NCBI GenBank assembly: GCA_022570795.1 | Contig: JAKUDP010000013.1 | Location: 1,488,001-1,552,000 of the forward strand | DNA from: Sphaerulina vaccinii | Lineage: Eukaryota > Ascomycota > Dothideomycetes > Mycosphaerellales > Mycosphaerellaceae | DNA: 64,000 nt | Direction of reading: 5' to 3' | In this document: piece by piece, positions 1 through 8,560 of the stretch | Numbering within the stretch: position 1 is the first letter of the stretch | Layout: every line of letters starts with the position of its first letter | The notes under the pieces: model-generated | The model's database searches: none | What the model was told of the DNA's origin: nothing | The model's input: the letters and a program-made list of their open reading frames with translations, nothing else | Made by a program: the position numbers and the translations under genes

Positions 1-546
1 CTACAATCGCAGCATGGAAAGTCTTTGGAGTCGCTCTCGCCTCGAACTTCGCAGGCAAGACAATCGGCGAAAGAGTGCTCAACGACCAATTCGGCAAGCA
101 GACCAAACGCGACAACGAGGCGGAACAAACTTTCGACGAAGCACGAGAAACTTTCATCAACAGATATACTCAAGCGCTCCTGAAGGAAGATCCGCATAAC
201 GGGACTGCTGATGCTGCGGTTTGTGCTGGTGTTGGGTACTATGTTAGTGCTCCGAATGCGACGATATGGATTGCGAACTTTGAGTTTCAGTGGTTGGGGA
301 GGGAACATGAGTGAGTTTGATGTGTCATGACGATGGATTATTGGATCAGTGTTGACTTCGAATGATTGATAGATATGATTGCGCCATCCTCGCGGGTCCA
401 GTCACCGTCAATGTCGGAAATGCCACGGCTGCTGATGTGAGTCGAAGTCATTGCTATGACCGAACAAAGATCCTGACATTCATTAGTTTGCCTATGCAGC
501 TCCTGCGAATTCCACTTATAAGAACGGTGTCCTTACTATCGCCTAA
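1..546 (+). CDS. 3'-terminal fragment of an unrecognised protein gene
   Basis: The window opens inside this gene, so the start is missing. Reading from base 3, exons at 3-310, 373-436 and 487-546 join in frame (GTGAGT donors, TAG acceptors) to about 143 residues ending in TAA at 544-546. The N-terminal part is helical and charged. The C-terminal half is hydrophobic and Asn-rich (motifs VCAGVGYYVSAPN, NATIWIANFEFQWLG, VNVGNATAAD), with N-glycosylation-type sequons, which hints at a secreted or membrane-associated fungal protein. I do not recognise the family. It converges on the esterase gene, with about 170 bp between the two stops. Confidence 0.55.
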
Positions 547-714
547 GTAGTGTGACGTGAGCCCTTTGCAGTTCGTCACAGCTTCATGAGCAGAGCTGGC
601 ATCTGCGAAGAGTTATAGAGGTTGTGGAAAAGTTAAGCAGTCTTGCAGCTACGAAGAATGAATAAAAAGATAGTGCAGCACACACTTTTAGAGGAGACGT
701 CCTCACTTGCACGC

Positions 715-1882
715 TTACATCTGGCTCTTCAGCCACTCTATACCTGCGCACAAGTTCTGCACATATGTCTGTCCTTCTGGGACCGGTGGGAAGATCTAAC
801 ATCGAGTTAGCACGTCTACTCAGGACGCATTGGCGCCTAACATACCCAGAAGTAGTGTGGCATGCCAGGATAGAAGTCAAGCTTCGTCTTGACACCAGCT
901 TCTTCCAAAGCCTCCTGCATGACATACGCGTCGTCTCTCAGTGGGTCAAATTCGCACGCAGTGAAGTAGACTGGTGGGAAGTTCTTGTGGTTCTCAGTTG
1001 CCAGGATAGTGAACACATTAGGATCTTTCGGATCAACTCCGACATGCCTATCACATCGTCAGCATCAGTTAAGCAGGTCGATATGTTAGACGGAACATAC
1101 TTGTAGAAAGTCTCCATACTCTCCTTGTCGATGATTGGGACACCAGCCTTGTTCTCTTCGTATGACTTGTACTTTGACTTGTACTTCTCTGGTACAGTCT
1201 CCCAGTGCGTTGTGCATGGGACTTGGGCTGCGATGCCTTTGAGACTGCTCTTGAGCTCAGGATCTTGGACGATCTTGTTGGCGGCTTGTAGGGCGAGAGC
1301 TCCACCAGCAGAGCCACCGAGTGTGTACATCTTGGTGTTGTCGCCTCCGAAGGATGAAGCGTTCTTATGAGCCCACTTGTATACGGCCAATGTATCGTCT
1401 AGCTGTGCTGGCCACTTGTGCTCTGGCGAGAGTCTGTAATCAACATTGACGATCGCACTGTTCGTGTATTCGGAGATGGCCTGAATTATATCAGTCCACC
1501 CGCTGATCTTTAGTGTATGGATCGATCCGTACCGTGCACAATAGGTGATCAGCATTCAAATCACCTGTCATATATCCTCCTCCATGAGTGCTAGAAATTC
1601 ATCAGTAATGACAACAGATCTATTTAGGATGACTGTGACCTACTTGACACCAATAGGCAGACCTCCCTTGTGGCCTTTGGGTGTGTAGACACGATAGCCA
1701 ATGCCATTGACTTTGTCTTCCTGCACTTCGACATTCTCGGAAGGAGCAGGCATCATTGGTAACAAAGCTTGCACGAGCCCATCGTACATTGCCTTGATCT
1801 CTTCTGGCGAGCCGTGAAGCACAGCTCTACCGCCTGAAGCTGCCTCCCATGCCGTCCAGCTTGCCGCATAGTCGCCAGGCAT
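715..1882 (-). CDS. alpha/beta-hydrolase fold-3 esterase/lipase (HSL-like)
   Basis: Probable carboxylic-ester hydrolase of the hormone-sensitive-lipase-like alpha/beta-hydrolase-3 family. Five exons (1882-1644, 1590-1533, 1480-1101, 1047-846, 795-715) splice in frame to 319 residues. The oxyanion-hole HGGG lies just after the first junction. VDYRLSPEHKWP and the nucleophile elbow GGSAGG (Ser) follow, then the Asp region CEFDPLRDD and the catalytic-His motif MPHYFW. Start codon is the ATG at 1882, giving MPGDYAASW. There is no signal peptide, so it is probably cytosolic. Natural substrate cannot be read from sequence; relatives include fungal esterases of secondary metabolism and detoxification. 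A 24-bp direct repeat lies about 40-85 bp upstream of the ATG. Confidence 0.9.
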
Positions 1883-1918
1883 CTTGTATTGTACTCTCGA
1901 GAGTCAGGCTGTAAGATT

Positions 1919-1966
1919 GTAGGAGTATTGCTGTTCTGAGCCGTAGGAGTATTGCTGTTCTGAGCT
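1919..1966. repeat. 24-bp tandem duplication upstream of the esterase
   Basis: Two adjacent 24-bp copies (1919-1942 and 1943-1966) differ only at the last base; a degenerate third copy follows to about 1987. The repeat lies just upstream of the esterase ATG, so in its promoter or 5' leader. Confidence 0.8.
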
Positions 1967-2687
1967 GTATAAGTATATTCTTCTGAGGGCTTCCAACATC
2001 AGCCGAGAAAGTTCGATGTGAAAGGTCTTGCCTTGAGTTCGCGGGCACTCAGCTGATCTTTATAGCTGAGAATCAGGCGACGTCGTCTGAACGGCATGAT
2101 GGCAAGGCTCTGGCATGAGGACCTGAAGTGCTCCATTATGGCTGTAGGGCCATGCCCCACGTCGCTACTACTGGAGCTATTGCCAGCTTACCCGCAATCC
2201 TCGGTTAAGGCGTGCATACGCTTTGGGCTAGAGAGGAGCTGAAGGATTGCTGACGAACAGTAGCCTGATACTCTTTGAGGAGTAAGTCCAGACCTTGTGC
2301 GACTTCTTTTGATTCGTCCTTAGCATCAGCCGACGTCTTCGCTCTGCACCCTGTGGTGGTGTTCTGATGAGGAGGGAAGTGACGAAAGCTCTGTTGCCAA
2401 GAGTCAGTATCTGACGCAACCAACATAGCATTATCGCTAAGCACGAAGAATGGCTAGAGTCTGTAAGTCAGCAAGTCTAATGGTTCCAAAAGCCGATGGG
2501 ATGTTGAAGGATCCACTTAGAGTGTCGCGTCCTTAAATGCAGGGTGCTGTTCCTGCTGTTCTGCTTCGTCCTCTGCAACACGAGTGTGAGAATAAGTGTC
2601 ATGATGTGCAGAACCTCTATAACCCTGCAGAAAGGACAGAAAGCAGCTCGCCAAGTCTCTGCATGTGAACTTCGCCTGTATTGTTCT
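1967..2687. other. intergenic stretch, no gene seen
   Basis: This lies between the esterase 5' end and the lipocalin-like gene 3' end. Open frames here are short and show no family motif. I see nothing beyond presumed esterase promoter and lipocalin-like gene 3' flank. Confidence 0.5.
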
Positions 2688-3248
2688 TCACTCAAACTTC
2701 TCCCACTTCAACACTCCTCGCGCTGTTGTGCCATCCTGAGAAATTCATGTCAATCAAAACGTACTCAATCCACATACTGCGACTCATACCTCAAGCACCA
2801 TGTCCTGCTTCGGCTCTAGTATCATATAAGACTTGCCATTCTCCTGGGACAGCGTGACTCCGCGTTCTTGGATGCCACCCAGCCTGTTTGGATCCGTACT
2901 CATCTCGACATTGCATTGCCAATATAGGTGACCTTGGGAATCCTTGTAGAGCACGAAATAGCCACAATACATCGTCAGACCTCGTGCAACATGTGCCACT
3001 TCGCCGTCAGATGCCGTGGACCATGGCGTGGCTGCTTGGGGTGATGGTAGTCGATCGGGTTGAGCAAGATGTGCTGCTAGCCAACCATTACGAGATATAA
3101 AGATGCGGCCTAGAGGAGTATGTCCTAGAGGACTGTCGCCATGGGGCTTCGGTAGAGGCTTTCTTTCATCTGTCGAGAGGAGGTCGAAGGAGATGCACCT
3201 CCACCCTCCCGAAATGGCTTCACGATATTGGTCCCAAACTTCGGTCAT
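2688..3248 (-). CDS. lipocalin-like domain protein
   Basis: Small beta-barrel protein of the fungal/bacterial lipocalin-like family (Lipocalin_5 type). Exon 1 is 3248-2790 and exon 2 is 2735-2688 (GTATGA donor, TCTCAG acceptor), giving 168 residues. Recognisable blocks are GGWRCISFDLL at the N-terminus, GRIFISRNGWLAAHLAQPDR, then GLTMYCGYFVLYKD, and the closing strand GVLKWEKFE contributed by exon 2. The open frame continues upstream of 3248 without another ATG before a stop, so the ATG giving MTEVWDQYR is chosen. No signal peptide is seen. Ligand and role are unknown; family members are often found beside biosynthetic enzymes, but there is none here. Confidence 0.75.
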
Positions 3249-3769
3249 CTTCGCATTACTCCCTGATGGATCCTGAGGTGGCAAGAGCTGGAGTTACGCT
3301 GATAACATTTGTATGAAGAGCTTCCCTTGCTATGCTTACTGTGCTGGACCTCGGTATCAAGGAAGCTTCTTCAGGAAACCACTTGTTCCAGTATCCGGAC
3401 ATGGAGCATGGATGTCATGTTGAGGGCCTTGTGATGGCAGTTTGACAACCTGATGCTGATGCTGATGGCAAGAACTCACGCTCGATGTTGTGGAAGAGAT
3501 GAATCGCGTTGTGGAGAGCCTACGCCACCGCCAAGCTCGGAGTCGCTTCCGGTTCTTGGCCGTCGTACTGTAACCATCCTTGTTGTTTGACGGAGCTCGT
3601 CTTCTTCCTTCACTACAAATCATCTTATAGATCTTCCGCCCAGACAAGCGCTCAGAAGTCATCGGAGTATGTAGCGAGCTCTAGCTGCAGACTGTTCGCA
3701 GGCAATGTCGTCTCAACTCACAGCTACCTAAAATGGCAGAACATACAACTCGAGAGTTATCCTCAAAGA
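3249..3769. other. intergenic stretch, possible decayed 5' part of the next pseudogene
   Basis: No intact gene. Frames are short and interrupted. The right part may hold the unreadable 5' end of the F-box-like pseudogene that follows. Confidence 0.35.
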
Positions 3770-4941
3770 CATGGACAACAAGCCTGATGGGCTCGGACCT
3801 CGAGCGTCTAGATTCTCTCGCAGGAGACCCAGATACCTCCATATCTGTGAGAACCCTTGTCATTGCCGATGTGTGACACTGAAAAGCTCGATCCATGGAA
3901 CACCTCACAACTCCCATCTACTGAGCAAGCGTATAATATCTGGCCAAGGAGTGAAGCCGGTGTAGTCGACACAGCAACCATTGGTGTCGCAGTACTCCAG
4001 AGTGTCTTATCCCGCAAGAAGCCCTGTCCTGGGACGATAGTGATTCGAGACTACCGAATGGAAGCTGCGAATCTTGAGTTGTGCGAGGAGATGTCTGTCG
4101 TAAAGGGTATAGTTTCACCAGCCGGATCCCGGACTCTGTCCTCCATGGAAGATGGAGCTCTAGCATTCGCACGAGATATCTTGCAGGGAAGCGACTTGGC
4201 ATTAACATCGATTGAGATGAAGAACATCTCTATCGATCTGTCAGAAAGTTCAGCACTCCATCTGCCACGCTTCACAGAGCGAGCGAAACCCGCTTGCTTG
4301 GCTTCTCCTAGAGTCATAGAGGCGCATCTCAGCCTTTCACGCGAAGATCAGGCCAGGGCATTGGATTCTCGATGCTACAGTCCGCGAGCTTGTGCATGGG
4401 CGACGAAAGCGCGTAATATTGGCTTGATCATATTCTGTATCATGCCATGAACCTGACCAGTCTAAACATCTCGATACAGTGTGCATGGAATGTCACAATA
4501 CTGGCACAGCAAGTGGTTTCGAAGCTGAAGACGTTCAGGCTCTTTGCCACGAAACTTCCTGCAGAAGCTATACATGGCTTCCTGTCAGCGTCCGCTGGCA
4601 CTTTGACAGACCTTCACTTTGCTCAAGTGACTCTCACTGCTGGCTCGACATGGTTCGAGGTGCTATCCACCTTAGCAGACCGGCTCCTGGCCTTGACTTC
4701 CTTCAGCTTGACCATCATCAGAGAGGAGTCTGAAAGCTCTCTGGCCATCGACTATCGCGACATGCGGGCAGAGTATCTTGACGAGCAGTGTCGTGCTGGG
4801 TTGGAGCTTGTTGCCAAAGGTCCAGCAGAGCAAAAGAGAGTGACCAGAGTGTCTTATAAGGGACCGAATGCCGCTGAAGTTCTTCGAACTGTGGCGAGGT
4901 ATGGAAAGCCTGGTATTCCTAACCCGAATAATGCCGTCTAG
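3770..4941 (+). pseudogene. F-box/LRR-like fungal protein, frameshifted remnant
   Basis: Coding signal is visible in three successive frames. The first has a segment LERLDSLAGDPDTSISVRTL, which resembles the N-terminal block of fungal F-box proteins, and ends at a TGA near 3870. The second frame runs from about 3857 to 4450. The third runs from about 4410 to 4941 with leucine-rich blocks such as NLTSLNI and FLSASAGTLTDLHF. No GT-AG intron I tested joins the frames without a stop, and a one-base shift near 3870 and another near 4415 would restore continuity. This is either a pseudogene or a gene with sequence errors. F-box proteins recruit substrates to SCF ubiquitin ligases; family assignment here rests on general pattern only. 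Confidence 0.45.
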
Positions 4942-5299
4942 TAAGGACCATTGCGAATGAATGAAATCGAGGGAAAGACGCTAGGGGTGTCTTTCATCTA
5001 CAGGAGCAAGAACCAGCCAGATCCAGTCTTGGCTGTATCCCTTCAGCAGCAGGTCCGATATCAATGCGAGCTTGAGCTGCAGCTGACAGTCCGGCTGCGG
5101 CTGTGGTACAAGTCGTGTTTGCGGAAGAAGTGGGAGTACTCTTTATCGAGGATACTGCTGATGTGGTAGTGATGTACACGCGAGCAAGAGAAGACGAGCT
5201 AGACGTCATAGTCGTAGAGCTGGCAGTGATATACTACGGTACTGCTCGGTACAGAACTGCGCGAAATCCATAGTTCATGGCCTGGGCAAGGTTACTGTG
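4942..5299. other. intergenic stretch before the ncRNA array
   Basis: No supported gene. It holds a Ser/Thr-coding-like low-complexity stretch on the minus strand and no recognisable copy of the array unit. Confidence 0.4.
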
Positions 5300-5342
5300 A
5301 GGTGTAAACATTTATCTATTCCAGAAGTTGCGGTATCTTTAA

Positions 5343-5532
5343 CAGTCGTCCGTAGTCTAGCGGTTTGAGCTGTAAGTCGCTGCTGTATAGTGGTGCTTGA
5401 TCTAACAAACCTTGATAGTGCCAAATTCCAGGCCACTGTCGCCTGTATTGAGCGGCAGATATTCAACCGCATCGGCACGGGCATGTTTCTCTTTTGAAGT
5501 AAGGTGATTCTGAACCTTAGATTTTGTCTTTT
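5343..5532 (+). ncRNA. tRNA-like ncRNA unit 1
   Basis: The unit starts CAGTCGTCC with A-box TAGTCTAGCGG. The hairpin is CGCTGC-TGTATA-GTGGTG, in which pair 3 is C-G and pair 6 is C-G instead of the U-A and G-C of other units. A TATA-like TTATCTAT lies at 5312-5319. The 3' end is uncertain; T-runs occur at 5522-5525 and 5529-5532. This is the most diverged copy. Confidence 0.5.
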
Positions 5533-5592
5533 GCTCAAAGTTGCTGCGATATTGTTAGGGAATATCAATATGTATGATCTCGACGCATTCAT

Positions 5593-5740
5593 CAGTCGTC
5601 AATGGTCTAGTGGCACAGCCAGTAAGTCGTCAGCATAGCTGATGCTTGAGACTAGCAACAGAGCTGCAACTCTCGAGAAATTGACTTCCTCTGTGAAACA
5701 GTTCGTCCGCCAGGGCCCACAGGCATAACGCGATTCTTTT
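5593..5740 (+). ncRNA. tRNA-like ncRNA unit 2
   Basis: The start is CAGTCGTC at 5593-5600 and the A-box TGGTCTAGTGG. GTAAGTCG precedes the hairpin CGTCAG-CATAG-CTGATG, then GCTTGA. The middle contains an ACAGAG/CTCTGT pair. CGATTC runs into TTTT at 5737-5740. A second ATTGTTTTGCC near 5816-5826 is an alternative 3' end. Confidence 0.55.
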
Positions 5741-5884
5741 GCTTCTGCTTCTGCTATGGCATATTAGCAAATACTCATCTGATACGATCGACATACAGCG
5801 AGCTTGTAATGGCCATTGTTTTGCCCATTGCCTCTCCTTCGCTCCCAGATGGGTGTTCATATACGCAGCTCAACCCTCACTTTG

Positions 5885-6038
5885 CAACGAAACTCCTTGG
5901 TCTAGTGGTCTACTCAATAAGTCGTTGGCATGGCTGATGCTTGATAGAGTCTAGAGAAAATCCCCCGATGCACTGAAGTTGGTTGACTTGATGCGCTCCA
6001 TGTTGATACTCTGATCAACTTGCCAAGGCGATTGTTTT
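5885..6038 (+). ncRNA. tRNA-like ncRNA unit 3
   Basis: The 5' end differs from the other copies (CAACGAAACTCC), and the A-box TTGGTCTAGTGG resembles the 5' half of a tRNA-Asp gene. The hairpin is CGTTGG-CATGG-CTGATG with wobble pairs. The middle contains AAGTTG/CAACTT. GGCGATTG is followed by TTTT at 6035-6038. CCTTGG near the 5' end can pair with CCAAGG just before the 3' block. TATA-like CATATAC lies at about 5859. Confidence 0.55.
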
Positions 6039-6121
6039 GCTTCTGTGTGACTCGATCGTTTTGCCTTTTTTCTGCGCGTACTGTGAAGGTCTATATACAG
6101 TCCAAGATCGTCTCGCTTCAA

Positions 6122-6265
6122 CAGTCGTCCGTGGTATAGCGGATAAACAGTAATTCGTCAGTGTACTCTGATGCTTGTATCACTAAAAGTAAGATGCAGT
6201 CGTTAAGCCAACAGAGACTTACGACTTTGCCATAGCATTCAGGGCTCCTCATGGGCGATCGTTTT
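6122..6265 (+). ncRNA. tRNA-like ncRNA unit 4
   Basis: TATATA at 6093-6098 lies about 29 bp upstream. The start is CAGTCGTCC, A-box TGGTATAGCGG, hairpin CGTCAG-TGTACT-CTGATG and GCTTG. A second hairpin AGTCGTTAAG/CTTACGACT sits in the middle. GGGCGATC can close the RNA by pairing with GTCGTCC at the 5' end and is followed by TTTT at 6262-6265. Confidence 0.6.
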
Positions 6266-6348
6266 GCTTGGTCCTTGTCCTTGTCCTTTGCTCCTGCTCC
6301 GTCTCGAAAATGAGGATACACATATTCTCTCGATTGTCCCCTCTTCAA

Positions 6349-6498
6349 CTGTCGTCCGTGGTGTAGCGGGAAGAGCAAGTAAGTCGTTAGCATAGCTAAT
6401 GCTTGACACGAACATCAGATTGCGGCACTAACAAGCCCTCAGGACTTGTACAGTGATACCAGAGTTGTTGTAAGACAGCTTGCTCGTGGCGATTGCTT
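6349..6498 (+). ncRNA. tRNA-like ncRNA unit 5
   Basis: The start is CTGTCGTCC with A-box TGGTGTAGCGG. The hairpin CGTTAG-CATAG-CTAATG shows a compensatory change at pair 4 relative to unit 2 (C-G to U-A). ACAAG/CTTGT pairs in the middle. GGCGATTG at 6488-6495 is followed by only three T; a TTTT follows at 6518-6521. Upstream TATA-like CACATATT lies about 25-30 bp before the start. Confidence 0.55.
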
Positions 6499-6582
6499 TC
6501 GCGTATATGTTTACTTCTTTTGCTTTAATGCCCCGGTCGTTGGATGAGAGTATACATATGCTCGCGACTGCCACCTTTCTAG

Positions 6583-6728
6583 CAGTCGTCCGTGGTATAG
6601 CGGAATGACCAGTAAGTCGTCGGTGTGCTCTGATGCTTGAATATAGAGTTCGTGTACGAGGCTCAAGTGTGTTGACTTGTCTTGAAGTTCTTATGACCCA
6701 TAGCTGGTTTGCTCGTGGCGGTTGTTTT
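6583..6728 (+). ncRNA. tRNA-like ncRNA unit 6
   Basis: TATACATAT at 6551-6559 lies about 30 bp upstream. The start is CAGTCGTCC with A-box TGGTATAGCGG. The hairpin is CGTCGG-TGTGCT-CTGATG, then GCTTGA. GGCGGTTG pairs with CAGTCGTC over eight positions, several of them G-U, and is followed directly by TTTT at 6725-6728. GTTCG at about 6648 is a weak B-box-like core. Confidence 0.6.
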
Positions 6729-6913
6729 CATCTTTTGCTCGAAACTCGTAATGTGCTTGTGCGTGATGCATCTAGAACGTCAGATCTAGAAAGTCGCCTT
6801 ATCGCAAGTGCTGAGTGTCCAAACTGAACGTGAAGCTTTGCATATCATCTTTTGCTTCCTATATACTTACCACTTTGACATTCACATCGTGTCCAGGCTT
6901 CTGGGAGCATCAT

Positions 6914-8137
6914 CTAGATATACCCCTTCATAACGGCCGCCTCAGCATTCAATATGCTGCTTCCTGCAGCTCCAATGACAGTATTGTGACTGAGAGCCAC
7001 AAACTTGATATCAAAGATGCCACTATCATCTTCTCTCACTCTGCCCACACTGACCGCATACCCTCTCTCCAACTCGCGATCCAGTCTCGGTTGTGGCCGA
7101 TCAGGCTGATCATCATCGAACAGCACAATAGCTCTCTCAGGCGCTGAAGGGCATCCAAGCTTCTGTGCATCTGAGACGTAATCGCGCAACGCAGCTTTGA
7201 TCTCCGACACGCTTGGTGGAGGCTGCTTCGCGAACTTGAGTGATACGCAAGCTGTGTGTCCATCTAGAACGGGGACTCTGTTACAAGCCGCGCTGATCCG
7301 GAGAGCACTTTGTTCTGTGAAAGCGTTCTTGTCCGAGTTGATGCCACCCAAGATCTTGCGTGCCTCTGTTTCCAGCTTGTCCTCTTCTCCAGATATGAAC
7401 GGCACAACATTATCGATGATGTCCATGCTGCTCACTCCTGGATATCCAGCTCCTGACACAGCTTGCATGGTCACAACCGAGACTGTGTTGATCTCGCCAA
7501 ACTTCGCCTGGAGTGCTGCGAAAGGTATGACTATTCCAATGACTGCGCAGTTCGAATTGCAGACCAGGAAACCCTTCTCCAGCTTGTGATGTTGTCGTTG
7601 GTGAGGGATGAGATCGAGATGAGGCAGGTTGACTGTAGGTACGACGAGTGGTACGAGAGGATCGCGGCGGTAGTTCTTCGCGTTGGAGAAGGTGGGAATC
7701 TCGCTCTTCAGGAAAGCCATTTCTGTAGTCTTTATCAGCCTGCCACTGTCAGTAATAGGTGTGTGAGGAAGATATACCAGTCTCCTCAGCAACATCACTA
7801 TCCAGTCCCGAGAATACGATATCTACTTCGCCCTTGAACTCTTCAGGCGTACAGTTCTTCACCACCAACTCGCCCAGTTCCTTGGACATGGGAGTGGCTT
7901 GTTTCCATTTCACGGCATCTTTATATGCTTTTCCTGCCGAGCGAGGCGACGCTCCGACGGCGGTGAGCTTGAAGTGAGGATGTTGTGCCAATAGTAAGAT
8001 GAAGCGCTGGCCTACGCTACCTGTAGCTCCTAGGACGCCTAAAGAATATAGAGTCAGTATGTTGATTGTATGAGTGGACATGTGAGGACTTACTGACCGC
8101 ACCGCTTTGGAGGAAATTGAGGAGAGGAGGAAGCCAT
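6914..8137 (-). CDS. hom2: aspartate-semialdehyde dehydrogenase
   Basis: Reduces aspartyl-4-phosphate to aspartate semialdehyde with NADPH, the second step of the aspartate pathway to threonine, methionine and isoleucine; cytosolic. Three exons (8137-8098, 8038-7778, 7722-6914) give 369 residues, the usual fungal length. The first junction recreates the nucleotide-binding motif GVLGATGSVGQRF. The second recreates EMAFLKSEIP. The active-site cysteine is in VCNSNCAVIG at about residue 159, and the C-terminal domain is complete. The first donor is GTCAGT. Divergent from the HET-domain gene across about 420 bp; a TGACTC half-match to the cross-pathway control (CpcA/Gcn4) site lies at 8319-8324, but the last base does not match. 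Confidence 0.95.
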
Positions 8138-8560
8138 TCGGAGGGACTGATCGTGGCCTTGAGAATGGATTTGGTGTTTGGCTGTTTCCATCACAGAAGA
8201 AGAGTGGAAGATGGGACGAATATGGATGAGTAACTCAATGGTTCACGGTGAAGGTAAAATATCGGATCTTCAAATCTCGATGCCGATCTCGGATCTCGAC
8301 CTTGATCGAATCTGATCGTGACTCCTTCTCGTTTCCTCTCTGTGTTCACTACATCCGCGGTCGTCCTTCTCATATGGCCTCCAAGCAACCTACCGGATGT
8401 CTGCGCTGTCCGTCGAGCCATTTCTTAGATACCAGCTTGGATCTCGAGCTGGGCGGTCCTTGATTCTGTTGCTCATACCGGCGCGAGATGTCGACCCAGC
8501 TGAGAAACAACACTCTGCGAGAAATGCCAGCAGCCTTTCAGGCCTAAACCCCTGATCGGG
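8138..8560. promoter_or_regulatory. divergent intergenic region, hom2 and HET-domain gene
   Basis: No gene. This presumably holds both promoters. TGACTC at 8319-8324 and TGAGTAA near 8227 are each one mismatch from the TGASTCA site of the amino-acid starvation regulator, so evidence for that control is weak. Confidence 0.35.

Larger units (their letters stand above)
5304..6740 (+). repeat. tandem array of six tRNA-like (Pol III-type) units
   Basis: Six diverged copies begin at about 5343, 5593, 5885, 6122, 6349 and 6583, so spaced 227-292 bp. Each has the same order: a TATA-like element 25-35 bp upstream, a start CAGTCGTCC or close variant, an A-box-like TGGTATAGCGG, a block GTAAGTCG, a six-pair hairpin, GCTTGA, a variable middle with its own hairpin, and in most copies a GGCGATTG-like block running into TTTT about 144-154 nt from the start. 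Outside these blocks the copies are dissimilar. Conserved structure with diverged sequence fits functional RNA genes better than a simple repeat. I do not recognise the family. Confidence 0.7.

Noticed and set aside
5343..6728. Array units as ordinary tRNA genes
   Set aside because: The A-box and an anticodon-like stem are present, but there is no T-arm/B-box at the right distance and the loop lacks the invariant U before a plausible anticodon, so they are not called tRNA.
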